DNA of 64,000 bases from the NCBI RefSeq assembly GCF_037996825.1, contig NZ_JBBNAC010000001.1, positions 2,232,001 through 2,296,000 of the forward strand. The letters are read 5' to 3'. The notes under the pieces are model-generated. The model ran no database searches, was not told the DNA's origin, and saw nothing but the letters and a program-made list of their open reading frames with translations. This DNA comes from Bdellovibrio sp. BCCA (GTDB lineage Bacteria > Bdellovibrionota > Bdellovibrionia > Bdellovibrionales > Bdellovibrionaceae). Shown piece after piece: positions 17,759 through 26,850 of this stretch (its first letter is position 1; each line of letters begins with the position of its first letter). The position numbers and the translations under genes are program-made.

Positions 17759-18370
17759 ATGGGTCAGTCCATTGTGAAGGTCTTTATTTGCGTAATGATG
17801 AGTTCTGTGGGGCTAGCCGGAAACGGTGCACCTTCGGGAGCTCACTACAACTTGAACATCATCGGAGTTTCCAAGGGTAAGTCGGCGGACCTGTCTACTA
17901 ATGACGGCCATCGAATCTTCATGCCTCTTTACGGAACGGCCAAAATTCTTCTTCAAGAAGGTTCTGAATTTCAAGTCTTAGATGCCAATGGTACAGACGG
18001 CGCTGCTAAGTTTCAGTTGCCGAACCCAGATCCTGATAACGACGGCATCACAAACTATTCTGTCTTTGTGCGAGCTTTAGGAAAACCCGGCGGAGAAGCG
18101 CGCGTTTCTACCTGTGCGACGGATCCACTCACAGGTGAAGAAGTGTGCAGCACTTTAAGTACTGTGGCCGTGAGAAAATCAGGTAAGTCTTCATTTACAA
18201 ACGTGACTAAGCAGCTCTTGTACATATATGCGGATTTGGATGGCGACGGTGTTGAAGAACGCTATCCTCTTTTCGACGACCGACTCCAAGATTACTTTTG
18301 GAGCTACGACAATAAAGGTCTTAAGGTTTTACAAATGAGATTTTATGAAATCGCAACTAATGTGAACTAA
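17759..18370 (+). CDS. secreted protein with Asp-rich Ca-binding-like loops, 203 aa
   Basis: Starts after GGGGGA with a signal peptide ending VGLA. The mature part has two Asp-rich loops, NPDPDNDGITN (about residue 90) and ADLDGDGVEERYP (about 165), resembling the calcium loops of thrombospondin type 3 or EF-hand-like modules, and one Cys pair (STCATDP, EVCSTL). The middle looks like a bacterial Ig-like beta domain. No named family recognised. Confidence 0.7.
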   Translation: MGQSIVKVFICVMMSSVGLAGNGAPSGAHYNLNIIGVSKGKSADLSTNDGHRIFMPLYGTAKILLQEGSEFQVLDANGTDGAAKFQLPNPDPDNDGITNYSVFVRALGKPGGEARVSTCATDPLTGEEVCSTLSTVAVRKSGKSSFTNVTKQLLYIYADLDGDGVEERYPLFDDRLQDYFWSYDNKGLKVLQMRFYEIATNVN

Positions 18371-18377
18371 GAACTAC

Positions 18378-18412
18378 AATGGCATAGAGGAGGTTTCTTA
18401 CTCTATGCCATT
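18378..18412. terminator. convergent hairpin
   Basis: A 12-bp perfect stem (AATGGCATAGAG at 18378-18389, CTCTATGCCATT at 18401-18412) between two convergent genes. There is no strong T-run on either side, but its position fits a shared terminator. Confidence 0.6.
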
Positions 18413-18427
18413 TGCCGTAGAGAGTGA

Positions 18428-20932
18428 TTATTGAGAAGTATCTAAAACTCTAAAAACAGCTCGTGCGCCCAGATAGGCATCATTGTAAGTATAGTTGAGC
18501 AATAATTCCGTCGGACTTAAATTTATAAACTCTGTTGTCGCCAAATCCGTTTCATATTCTCCGATGATTTCTCCGGTTACTTCCCTTTGTTTAAGACTTT
18601 CCACGACAATCCAACTTCCGGGGACATTTCCTTCCGTGACTACGGCAATATTATGAATAACGTCTTTAACCATAAAGTATGTTCGACTGGCAGCCCAACC
18701 GATATCCAAGATACCGCTTGGGGCGTTGCTAAAGATGTTCCAAGTGGCGCCATCGTCTGTGGATTGAAACAAGTCGATTCCATCACGGAAGAATATTTCT
18801 CCTGATGGAGCCATCTTTAGGACAGTCTTCATGTCCCAGAAACTTGGCTGAACCGCACTTTTTTTGACTTCGGACCAAGAGCCCCCGCTATCCACGGACC
18901 GGTAAAGCACGACATCTCCGGTTGCTCCCATTCGCTCTAGAATAACCGCATATATATGACCTGCTTGATCCACCGCTAACGAATTCACCCGAATTTCATC
19001 AATACCCCCCGGAAGTGCAAAGGTTTGCACCAGATTCCATGTTACGCCATCTGTCGTTTTCAGAAATCGAACGTCCGTTCCATCAGGATAGGCTAGATAT
19101 GTTTCGTTTGTCTGATTGGTTATGAGGTATGCAGAATTATAGTTATTTTGAACAACAGAATATACTTCAGTCCACGAAACTCCATCCGTTGAACGGCGAA
19201 TAATCCTGTTCCCACTCTTTATGCCGACGGCATAGAGGGCACCATCATGCCCTTGAATCAAATCTTCTATATAGGGATCATTCCCCGCTGTCGTAAATCG
19301 ATCTGAATCCTGCCAGGTCACTCCATTGTCTGAACTCTTGATGATGACCCACGGCCAATTGCCATCTAAGTCACCCGCATTCAAAATAGCGTACAGAGTC
19401 GTCGGCGATACTCGAATTAATTTTCTAATTGTACTCCAGAACGCCCATTCAAAACGAACTTCACTGCGAAGAGTCCACGATCCTCCCGCATCCGGTGAAT
19501 ATGCCACTGTCGATTGATAGCCTTTGTCGTTATATGAAAATGCGAGAACTTTATTGCTCGATGGATCGGATACAATCGTCAATCCATAAGGATCTTTTGT
19601 TGGCGACAGTGCCGCATCTAAATCCACAGCCGTCCATGATGTTCCATCCGGAGAAGAAACGACTTTCCAATCATTGGGATTAGCGGCGCGGCTGCCGCCT
19701 GTGGCAATGAACACACCCGAAGAAGTTCGTGTCATTCCTTGCAAAAGACCTTGTCCCGAATAAGCTTGTGTCCAAGTAACGCCACCGTCGAGTGTTTTAT
19801 AAACCCTTCCTACGCCACCGACGGAGCAGGAGTAATAAGCTGTATTGTTATCGACAACCTTCAGAGTTCCACGCAATTCATAATCTCCGAGATTGGAGAC
19901 TGCGGGAATTGTGGTTGCAGGTGTCCAAGTCCATGTGCCGCCACTAAAAGTCCCCTTTAAGAAATACATATATGCCGGAGAGCCTGACTTACCCATAACA
20001 AAAAGATCACCCGAAGGAGATACATCAATCTGATAAGCGGATACATCCCAAGCAGAGATAGCGGCACTTTGGTAAATAGTTTGCCAGGTAGCTCCGTCAT
20101 TCTGACTTTCGCGAATAATCCAGCTCATTCCAGCTGCCGTCTGTGCATATCCAACAGCATAAATAAAACCCGTCGTCGGAGAAACGGCGATGTCGTAGCA
20201 AACATGATCGTACCCCGCCGTTTCCCACCAAGCATCCGCCGTGGCCCACGTTGTTCCTTCATCGGTGGATTTTCTTACGAACCATCCCGCATTAGGATCT
20301 GTCGGCGCTTGATCATAGAGGTAAGCATAACCGCAAACAAAAATCGTGCTGCCCTTCGCTGCCATCGCCAGTGGATGAGACTCTCCGTTATAGTGAAAAC
20401 CCATGAAGTGATCGACTCGATTCCATGTCATACCATCGTCAGAACTTCGATACGTGGCCCAGCGCTCTCCCATATTATCACTGCCGACCGCCGTCGCCAG
20501 AATTTTTCCCGAGGGCAACCAAATGGCGTCACTGATAAAATTCTGATCCTGTGCCGACTGAGGCATGTCGATTTTTCTGAACTCACGAAATCCTTTTCGA
20601 TGGACTGTCACTGCAAATGTTTTTCCGGTGCTGTCGGTAATTTCAAGAACTTCATCATTTAACTGAGCATTCGTTGGAATTGAATAAAGGCCTGTTGAAG
20701 TATCCAAAAATCCTGATGTCGCTGCTTTATAGGTATACGGAGGCGTTCCGCCAAGAGGTTCAATTGCTTTTGAAGACCCGACATCCATGGTGATAGAAAG
20801 AGGAATCACATCATCTAAACTTTTAGATGATTCTCTTCTTTCAAGAAATGCTTCCAACGTGCAACCTGTTGAAGTCAGCATGATAGAAAAAAGAGCCAGT
20901 CCCCAAAACGTACAAAAAGTCGACTTGATCAT
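18428..20932 (-). CDS. lipoprotein with 11 Asp-box (BNR) repeats, beta-propeller
   Basis: 834 residues. The signal ends LTSTGC (lipobox), so it is a lipoprotein. Residues about 60-110 form an Ig-like lead domain. From about 120 on the protein carries eleven Asp-box motifs (S-x-D-x-G-x-T-W type: SSDDGMTW, STDEGTTW, SQNDGATW, TLDGGVTW, SSPDGTSW, SPDAGGSW, SSDNGVTW, STDGVSW, TTDGVTW, SVDSGGSW, STDDGATW). Asp boxes mark blades of sialidase- and sortilin-like beta-propellers. No sialidase active-site Arg triad or FRIP motif was recognised, so a binding role is more likely than a hydrolytic one. It stands alone on the minus strand. Confidence 0.85.
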   Translation of the reverse strand: MIKSTFCTFWGLALFSIMLTSTGCTLEAFLERRESSKSLDDVIPLSITMDVGSSKAIEPLGGTPPYTYKAATSGFLDTSTGLYSIPTNAQLNDEVLEITDSTGKTFAVTVHRKGFREFRKIDMPQSAQDQNFISDAIWLPSGKILATAVGSDNMGERWATYRSSDDGMTWNRVDHFMGFHYNGESHPLAMAAKGSTIFVCGYAYLYDQAPTDPNAGWFVRKSTDEGTTWATADAWWETAGYDHVCYDIAVSPTTGFIYAVGYAQTAAGMSWIIRESQNDGATWQTIYQSAAISAWDVSAYQIDVSPSGDLFVMGKSGSPAYMYFLKGTFSGGTWTWTPATTIPAVSNLGDYELRGTLKVVDNNTAYYSCSVGGVGRVYKTLDGGVTWTQAYSGQGLLQGMTRTSSGVFIATGGSRAANPNDWKVVSSPDGTSWTAVDLDAALSPTKDPYGLTIVSDPSSNKVLAFSYNDKGYQSTVAYSPDAGGSWTLRSEVRFEWAFWSTIRKLIRVSPTTLYAILNAGDLDGNWPWVIIKSSDNGVTWQDSDRFTTAGNDPYIEDLIQGHDGALYAVGIKSGNRIIRRSTDGVSWTEVYSVVQNNYNSAYLITNQTNETYLAYPDGTDVRFLKTTDGVTWNLVQTFALPGGIDEIRVNSLAVDQAGHIYAVILERMGATGDVVLYRSVDSGGSWSEVKKSAVQPSFWDMKTVLKMAPSGEIFFRDGIDLFQSTDDGATWNIFSNAPSGILDIGWAASRTYFMVKDVIHNIAVVTEGNVPGSWIVVESLKQREVTGEIIGEYETDLATTEFINLSPTELLLNYTYNDAYLGARAVFRVLDTSQ

Positions 20933-21031
20933 GACTAATTTATCGGATCTTTTGGAACACTAATTTAGAGCCCAAAATAAGAAATCCTCGAAAAAAACGT
21001 CTCAAATCGAAATACTAAAGATAGCGGGCTT

Positions 21032-23119
21032 TTATGCAATTCCAGCGAGAGCCGCAGGACCGTGTTCGCGCAAAAGTTCCGCGCGCAACTCCGAATTTTC
21101 TTGGTAACTCAGTTTGGGATCTTTCTTTAAAACTTCAAAGGCCGCTTCGCGAGCATTTTGCAAGATCTGCATATCGCGCACAAGATTTGCCATCTTAAAT
21201 CCGGCAAGTCCTGATTGGCGCGTGCCCATAAATTCTCCGGGCCCACGCATTTCTAAATCGAACTCGGCAATTTTAAATCCGTCCGAAGTTTTTTCCATCA
21301 TCTCTGTTCTTTGACGGCCTTCTTCAGAAACGGCATAACCCACGATAAGAATACAGAAGCTTTTGTATTCCCCTCGTCCCACACGGCCACGCAACTGATG
21401 AAGCTGCGAAAGACCAAAGCGCTCAGCATGTTCGATGATCATGATATTCGCGTTGGGTACGTCCACTCCCACTTCGATCACGGTTGTTGACACCAAGACT
21501 TGAATTTCTTGATTGCGGAATTGAGTCATCACCTGATCTTTTTCATCAGGCTTCATTTTTCCATGCAAAAGACCGAACTTGACCTGCGGAAACTGCGTTT
21601 TCAATTTTTCGTATTCGGAAACCGCATCTTTTAAATCAATCTTTTCGCTCTCTTCAACAAGAGGATACACGATGTATGCTTGTCGACCTTTTTGCAATTG
21701 CTCTAGCATAAACTGCAAGGCTTGCGGACGTTTGCTTTCATAAGTCGCGCGGGTTTGAATCGGACTTCGTCCTGCTGGCATTTCATCAATAATCGAAACG
21801 TCAAGATCTCCGTACACCGTCATTGCCAGAGTTCTCGGAATCGGAGTTGCGGTCATCACTAAGAAATGCGGTGAATTTCCTTTGTTTTTAAGAACACCAC
21901 GCTGCTCGACACCGAAGCGATGTTGTTCGTCGATAATCACAAGCCCTAGATTTGCAAACTGCACGTCGTCTTCAATCAAAGCATGCGTTCCGATAATCAA
22001 ATCGATTTCTCCCGCCTGAAGACTTGCGAGTACTTGTTTTTTTTCAGACGCTTTGGTTTTCCCCACAAGCATCGCCAAGCGAATTCCTAAAGGTTCTAAA
22101 ACCTTTTTAGCATTTTTAAAATGCTGTTCAGCGAGAATCTCCGTCGGAGCCATCAAGCAAGATTGAAAACCGCTTTCTGCTGCATAGATCGCCGCCATGA
22201 AACTCACCAAAGTTTTACCACTTCCCACGTCTCCTTGAACCATACGATGCATGGGATGAGATTTTTCAAGATCCGCTTTGATCTCTGCAAAGACTCTTTT
22301 CTGAGCATTCGTCATTTCAAACGGCAGCGATTTTGCCAAGGCTTTGAGTTTTTCGCCTTTGTTTTGAATCTGCGGAGCGCCTTCTTTTTGAAAGCCTGTT
22401 TTTTTAGAAGCTAAATAAAGCTCCAGCCAGAAAAACTCATCAAAGATAATTCTTTTTTGGGCGGCACTTCGAAACTCAGCGTATTCAGCAGCTCTGCTAG
22501 GATCGGGAAAATGGATTTCTTTAAGTGCATCTTTGCGAGGTTTAAGCTGATATTTTTCAAGAATCCACTTCGGCAAAGCCTCCGGCGGCCACTCTTCCAT
22601 TTGCGCAAAAGCCTGACGAACCAGCTTCATGATTTTCGCCGTCGCAAGACCTTCGATTTCCGTATAGAGCGGAATCAACGCATCTTGAGTTTCTTCGTCA
22701 GGTTCAATATCTCGAATGTCCGGATGATGAAATTCGATGCGTCCTCGATACTCCGTCACTTTGCCGACGACGCGGACTTCAGTGAAGGGCTTAAAGCGCT
22801 CGAAGTATCCTCTGTAAGGAACGCGGAAGTACTTGCAATGAATCTGACCCGAAGAGTCGCGCACTACGACGTCATACATTTTTCGTGTCGAGCGTCCCAT
22901 ATTGATACTATGAACCGCCACAACCTGAGCTTTGATACTGACAATATCGTCCGGTTTGAGACTGGCGATGTTACGAGCCGCCCTTTGATCTTCGTACGCT
23001 CTAGGATAGAACTCTACAAGGTCGCCCAATGTCTTTAATCCCTTCCGTGAGAAGAGATCTCCGAGCTTGGGTCCGACTCCTTTAAGGTACTGAATTTGGG
23101 TGTCTAGACGAAGGGCCAT
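21032..23119 (-). CDS. recG: ATP-dependent DNA helicase RecG
   Basis: 695 residues, the normal RecG length. It remodels stalled replication forks and Holliday junctions in the cytoplasm. The N-terminal wedge/OB domain (about 1-200) opens with LKGVGPKLGDLF. Superfamily 2 helicase motifs follow in order: GDVGSGKT (Walker A), a DEQHRFGVEQR box, MTATPIPRTLA (motif III), STTVIEVGVDVPNA, and QLRGRVGRG (motif VI). The RecG-specific end with ELRAELL is present. The ATG follows GAAGG. It is divergent from the HD-GYP gene with a 61-base gap. Confidence 0.97.
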   Translation of the reverse strand: MALRLDTQIQYLKGVGPKLGDLFSRKGLKTLGDLVEFYPRAYEDQRAARNIASLKPDDIVSIKAQVVAVHSINMGRSTRKMYDVVVRDSSGQIHCKYFRVPYRGYFERFKPFTEVRVVGKVTEYRGRIEFHHPDIRDIEPDEETQDALIPLYTEIEGLATAKIMKLVRQAFAQMEEWPPEALPKWILEKYQLKPRKDALKEIHFPDPSRAAEYAEFRSAAQKRIIFDEFFWLELYLASKKTGFQKEGAPQIQNKGEKLKALAKSLPFEMTNAQKRVFAEIKADLEKSHPMHRMVQGDVGSGKTLVSFMAAIYAAESGFQSCLMAPTEILAEQHFKNAKKVLEPLGIRLAMLVGKTKASEKKQVLASLQAGEIDLIIGTHALIEDDVQFANLGLVIIDEQHRFGVEQRGVLKNKGNSPHFLVMTATPIPRTLAMTVYGDLDVSIIDEMPAGRSPIQTRATYESKRPQALQFMLEQLQKGRQAYIVYPLVEESEKIDLKDAVSEYEKLKTQFPQVKFGLLHGKMKPDEKDQVMTQFRNQEIQVLVSTTVIEVGVDVPNANIMIIEHAERFGLSQLHQLRGRVGRGEYKSFCILIVGYAVSEEGRQRTEMMEKTSDGFKIAEFDLEMRGPGEFMGTRQSGLAGFKMANLVRDMQILQNAREAAFEVLKKDPKLSYQENSELRAELLREHGPAALAGIA

Positions 23120-23180
23120 CGCCTTCGATTATTCAGGATTTTGTTTCTAAGTCAATGTATCCATGGCAGAATTTTGATAT

Positions 23181-24128
23181 ATGGAGTCTTCTTCTTTTTT
23201 TCGCATCCGCTTAAACACGATTCGCCCTGATAAAGTGACCACTTTCGATATTTATATCTACGTGGACCAAAAACATATCTTGTATTTACGTGCCGGAGAT
23301 CGTCTTTCTGACGGAAAAATCAAATCCATGCACCGTAAGGACACGGGAGATTCTTTCTTCGTAAAAACCGAGGACAAACAGCAATATCGCGACTGGGTTC
23401 GCGAAGAAATGAATTCAGACGCCATCGATCCTTTTGAAAAAGCCAAGATCTTGCGTGAATCCTCCGTCGCTTTGATGGAAGATCTTTTCGAAAATCCAGA
23501 TGTGAACAAAGCCCTTGATGACTCACGTCCCATCATCACGGACTTCATTGATCTTATGGAGAATGCTCCTGAGGCGATGGGATTTATGATCTCGCTTTCG
23601 GGCCACGATTTTTATACTTACAACCACTCTCTCGATGTCAGTATTTATTCCTTGGGTTTAGGGAAGGCTTTGGGTTACGACGCAAAAACCCTCGAGGAGT
23701 TGGGCGTTGGAGCTCTTTTCCACGACATCGGCAAACGCAATGTCAGTCTCGATATCCTTTGCAAAAAAGGCGGCCTGACAGATGCGGAGTGGGAGCAGAT
23801 GAAAATGCACCCGCAGTATGGCCTCGTGATTCTGAACAATCACCCCAACATCAGTGACGCTGTCAAAGCAGCTTGCTTTGAACACCATGAATCTTGGGCT
23901 GGCAACGGTTATCCGCAACAACTTGTCGCCGACGAAATTCATCCTTTCGCACGCATTGTCGCTATCACCGACACTTACGATGCGATGACAACCCAAAGAT
24001 CTTACAACGTTCCAATGACTCCGATTGATGCCGTGACAATGATGAAAGAAAAGCTTGCGGGACGCTATGACCCCGACATGCTGAAAGCTATGTATTCAGT
24101 TCTTTTCAAAATTAAGGTCGCTTCATGA
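23181..24128 (+). CDS. HD-GYP domain c-di-GMP phosphodiesterase
   Basis: 315 residues, cytoplasmic. The N-terminal domain (1-120) is a Bdellovibrio-type lead with beta strands, followed by a helical linker. The HD-GYP domain has HDIGK at 181-185, HPQYG, HHESWAGNGYP with Gly243-Tyr244-Pro245, and DTYDAMTTQRSY. All metal-binding His and Asp positions I can place are kept, and the GYP Tyr is present, so it should hydrolyse c-di-GMP, unlike the Tyr-less HD-GYP protein structurally studied in Bdellovibrio. Overlaps the next gene by 4 bases. Confidence 0.92.
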   Translation: MESSSFFRIRLNTIRPDKVTTFDIYIYVDQKHILYLRAGDRLSDGKIKSMHRKDTGDSFFVKTEDKQQYRDWVREEMNSDAIDPFEKAKILRESSVALMEDLFENPDVNKALDDSRPIITDFIDLMENAPEAMGFMISLSGHDFYTYNHSLDVSIYSLGLGKALGYDAKTLEELGVGALFHDIGKRNVSLDILCKKGGLTDAEWEQMKMHPQYGLVILNNHPNISDAVKAACFEHHESWAGNGYPQQLVADEIHPFARIVAITDTYDAMTTQRSYNVPMTPIDAVTMMKEKLAGRYDPDMLKAMYSVLFKIKVAS

Positions 24129-24514
24129 AGCATATTTGGTATTCGTTGATTTTAATTGCCAGCATTCCACTTTTAACTTTGGCGATTGAGCCCGCAAGTC
24201 CTTCTGGATACTGCGAACGCTTTATCGGAGAAAAAGACATTCAAAGCTGCAAAGAGCGCACGGAAAAAGAAGACGTCGATTGGTATGCAGGTGCGGTATG
24301 CAATCTTCAAAAAGACGATGCGGCTTTTTGGATTTGCTGGGACAGTGTTAAAGGCAAAAGCTTTAATCCTCAAGCTTTGGAAAAATGTGGCGAAGATAAA
24401 GACCTTTCTGATGAACAGCGCCAGTCTTGTGTGAACGATGCCAAAGGGGCTCGCAAACCCGCTTCTGACGACAATGACCTTTTTCAAAAATTGAAATTCA
24501 AAGGCCGTCACTAA
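24125..24514 (+). CDS. secreted Cys-rich hypothetical protein, 129 aa
   Basis: Signal peptide ending LLTLA. The mature part has six Cys (YCERF, SCKER, VCNLQ, ICWDS, KCGED, SCVND), spaced as in a small disulphide-bonded helical protein. ATGA overlap with the HD-GYP gene indicates translational coupling, so an envelope process linked to c-di-GMP signalling is conceivable. No family recognised. Confidence 0.75.
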   Translation: MKHIWYSLILIASIPLLTLAIEPASPSGYCERFIGEKDIQSCKERTEKEDVDWYAGAVCNLQKDDAAFWICWDSVKGKSFNPQALEKCGEDKDLSDEQRQSCVNDAKGARKPASDDNDLFQKLKFKGRH

Positions 24515-24608
24515 AATCTGTCGTCTTTCTAGACAGCTTCTTGTATTTAATTCCACACTCTTAAAACCGTCCCCCGGTTCTCACAAAATTTGGTAAAACC
24601 TGGGACTT

Positions 24609-25343
24609 ATGAAAAAGACACTTTTGATTTCTTTGGCGATAGCGGGATTCACTTTAACCGGATGCAGTTATGCTCTGGAAGAAGTGGGGCTTTTTAAAAC
24701 TTCCGATGGCCTTCCTAAAGTCGGAGCCTTCCAGTTTGCCGATCAAAAAGTGAGCTTTGAAGTCGTTGTCTCTGTTTCTATGCGCACATGCTTAGAGTGT
24801 CACGCCACCGGCAACCGCAGCATGAATACCGCCGAGAAAGTTTTGGCGCAAAAAGATTCCATTCTAGGCGCCGTCAATAAGGAATCCATGCCTCCTCGTT
24901 CTTCAGGCTATAAGCCTCTCACAGCGTGCGAAAAACAAATTCTTGAAACCTGGATTGACGATCAAACTCACAACCGTATTGAAGTGCAAAAAGTAAAAGA
25001 CCTTCCCGCTTGCGCAGGGCTTGAAGCTCCGAAAGCAAAACCAAAAACGGACTTTAAAAATCTTGAGTTGAGCTTTGAGAATTTGAAAACCGAAATTCTG
25101 GCTCCCAAATGCTTAAGCTGCCATACTACTGAGACTGCAAAAAAGACCGTTTTAGAAGACCTTGAGCATATTAATGCCAAAGAACTTATCAAAGAAACGG
25201 CCGAGAACAGCCTTCTCTACAAGATCGTAGTGCCGGGCATGTATAAACGCTTTATGCCTCCTACTCGCACGGGAATCGCCCCTCTAACGGCTGATGAGCT
25301 GGATTATCTGAAGCGCTGGATTGATTCTGGCGCTAAATACTAA
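24609..25343 (+). CDS. di-haem c-type cytochrome-like lipoprotein
   Basis: 244 residues. Signal with lipobox TLTGC. Two haem-binding motifs: CLECH (61-65) and CLSCH (168-172). Each is followed by an M-P-P-x-x-G-type loop (SMPPRSSGYKPLT and FMPPTRTGIAPLT) whose Met could be the sixth haem ligand, then a helix ending in ILETWID or YLKRWID. This is a tandem duplication of a planctomycete-type cytochrome c module. Anchored in the envelope; likely electron transfer, partner unknown. Confidence 0.9.
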   Translation: MKKTLLISLAIAGFTLTGCSYALEEVGLFKTSDGLPKVGAFQFADQKVSFEVVVSVSMRTCLECHATGNRSMNTAEKVLAQKDSILGAVNKESMPPRSSGYKPLTACEKQILETWIDDQTHNRIEVQKVKDLPACAGLEAPKAKPKTDFKNLELSFENLKTEILAPKCLSCHTTETAKKTVLEDLEHINAKELIKETAENSLLYKIVVPGMYKRFMPPTRTGIAPLTADELDYLKRWIDSGAKY

Positions 25344-25384
25344 AGTGTCGAAATCTTAGACAGTCTTGAAATAGTTTTCACACC

Positions 25385-25415
25385 CTGTCTTCCGCAAGGG
25401 AAGACAGCGGTCTTT
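25385..25415 (+). terminator. probable terminator
   Basis: A 9-bp stem, CTGTCTTCC (25385-25393) with GGAAGACAG (25399-25407), followed by CGGTCTTTC. The T-run is weak. Confidence 0.5.
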
Positions 25416-25433
25416 CTGGTATATTCGCGAGCA

Positions 25434-25916
25434 ATGAAACACGGTCTTTTTCTCTTCTCATTTTTGCTGATTTTTTCGTCTCAAGGCTTTGCCAAACTGC
25501 CGGCCTGCATGGATAAAAAAGACCGCCTTGATTTTAATGAAAATCAGGTGCTTGTTTGGCGCGATCATCTTGATAAAAAAGAAACCGCACGGGCCTTTAT
25601 TAAAGGCATCATTGTCCGTGTGATGGAAGACCGCCAAAAGCACGTGCATTTTGAAGTCGATTTTGACCGTGATTTAAACTCTAAAGATGATCGCATTGAA
25701 GTGATTTACAATACGAAGTTCGGTCCCCTTCCAGAAAATAGACCGGGCGATGAAATCGTCGCTTGTGGTGATTTTGTCGCAGATCCTTATTCCCCGTTTA
25801 AAGGCGTTGTCCACTGGCTTCACATGAGCCCTAAGAAAAGTGCTCATGACGATGGCTATCTCGCCATCAATGGCGTTGTGACGGGACTTATCAATCCTAA
25901 ACCGGAGAAGCCTTAA
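25434..25916 (+). CDS. secreted DUF3465-like protein, 160 aa
   Basis: Signal peptide ending GFAK. The C-terminal part (GVVHWLHMSPKK, then HDDGYLAINGVV) matches the DUF3465 family, whose role is unknown; the middle (VHFEVDFDRDLN, IEVIYNTKF) forms its small OB-like beta barrel. The stop overlaps the start of the protease gene (TAATG), so the two are co-translated. A role in binding nucleic acid or in the same process as the protease is possible. Confidence 0.75.
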   Translation: MKHGLFLFSFLLIFSSQGFAKLPACMDKKDRLDFNENQVLVWRDHLDKKETARAFIKGIIVRVMEDRQKHVHFEVDFDRDLNSKDDRIEVIYNTKFGPLPENRPGDEIVACGDFVADPYSPFKGVVHWLHMSPKKSAHDDGYLAINGVVTGLINPKPEKP

Positions 25917-26797
25917 TGAGATTTTTAACGCTTCTTCTTTTGCCGTTCTTTGTGCTGGCTTGCTCTGAAAAACAGTCCACTTCCGAAGTTGATTCTAGCG
26001 GAACAGGCGTTATTTACGGTAAAGACTCGCGCGAAGATGTGAGCAAAAACGAGACTTTTATTTCTGCGGCTTCAGCCACGGCAATGCTTGTCGAGGAACG
26101 TAAGATGAGTAAACAAGGAGATATCTGGAATTTAGACTCCGAAGCCCTGGATAAGCACTTACCTATTTGCCCCGATGAAAAATTCGCTAAACAACAAGCT
26201 CTGGGTTTCTGCACAGGTGTTCTTATCAGACCTAACAAAGTTCTTACTGCCGGTCACTGCATGGATAAAGCAGATCGTTGTGCAGATACGAAATTCCTGT
26301 TTGGCTGGAATTTGCAAAAGTCTCTGACAAAGACGGCTCCTGACTCTGAAGTCTATCATTGCAAAAATATCGTGGCGATGACCAATGAACGTGCTAAAGG
26401 TATTGACTACGCTATTGTCGAATTAGACCGCGACGTGCAAGATGTCACGCCTGTGAAAATTGCTCCGGAAACGGTTTTCGCCAGAGGGGAAACTTTATTG
26501 AGTCTTTCTTATCCGCTCGGTCTTCCTTTAAAAAAAGATCTGGGAAAAGTTCTTGAAGATTCCTCTGACAGAAATTACTTAAAACTTGAAGTAGATACTT
26601 TCGAAGGAAGTTCGGGCTCTCCGTTATTCAACACCAAAGGTGAAGTCGTCGGAATTCTGAGCACCGGCATGGAAGACATCTTGGAAGATGACATCTATCG
26701 TATTCAAACCGAAGGCGGTTGTTTGAACTTTAACCGTTGCAAGAATGGCACTTGCTTCGGTGAAAGATTTTTTAAAGCCTCCCGCATTGACCTTTAA
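25916..26797 (+). CDS. trypsin-like serine protease lipoprotein
   Basis: 293 residues. The signal ends FVLAC, a lipobox, so it is a lipid-anchored protease. A chymotrypsin-fold domain spans about 85-275 with the catalytic triad His114 (TAGHC), Asp164 (IDYAIVELD) and Ser233 (GSSGSP). Three Cys in the N-terminal half and three near the C-terminus (GCLN, RCKNGTCFG) suggest disulphides. All catalytic residues are kept, so it should be active. Exported trypsin-like proteases are numerous in predatory Bdellovibrio. Coupled to the DUF3465 gene before it. Confidence 0.93.
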   Translation: MRFLTLLLLPFFVLACSEKQSTSEVDSSGTGVIYGKDSREDVSKNETFISAASATAMLVEERKMSKQGDIWNLDSEALDKHLPICPDEKFAKQQALGFCTGVLIRPNKVLTAGHCMDKADRCADTKFLFGWNLQKSLTKTAPDSEVYHCKNIVAMTNERAKGIDYAIVELDRDVQDVTPVKIAPETVFARGETLLSLSYPLGLPLKKDLGKVLEDSSDRNYLKLEVDTFEGSSGSPLFNTKGEVVGILSTGMEDILEDDIYRIQTEGGCLNFNRCKNGTCFGERFFKASRIDL

Positions 26798-26850
26798 CAC
26801 ATTTTACAGTCGTACTTAGCTTCGAATCCCACTTCCATTAGAATAAAATC

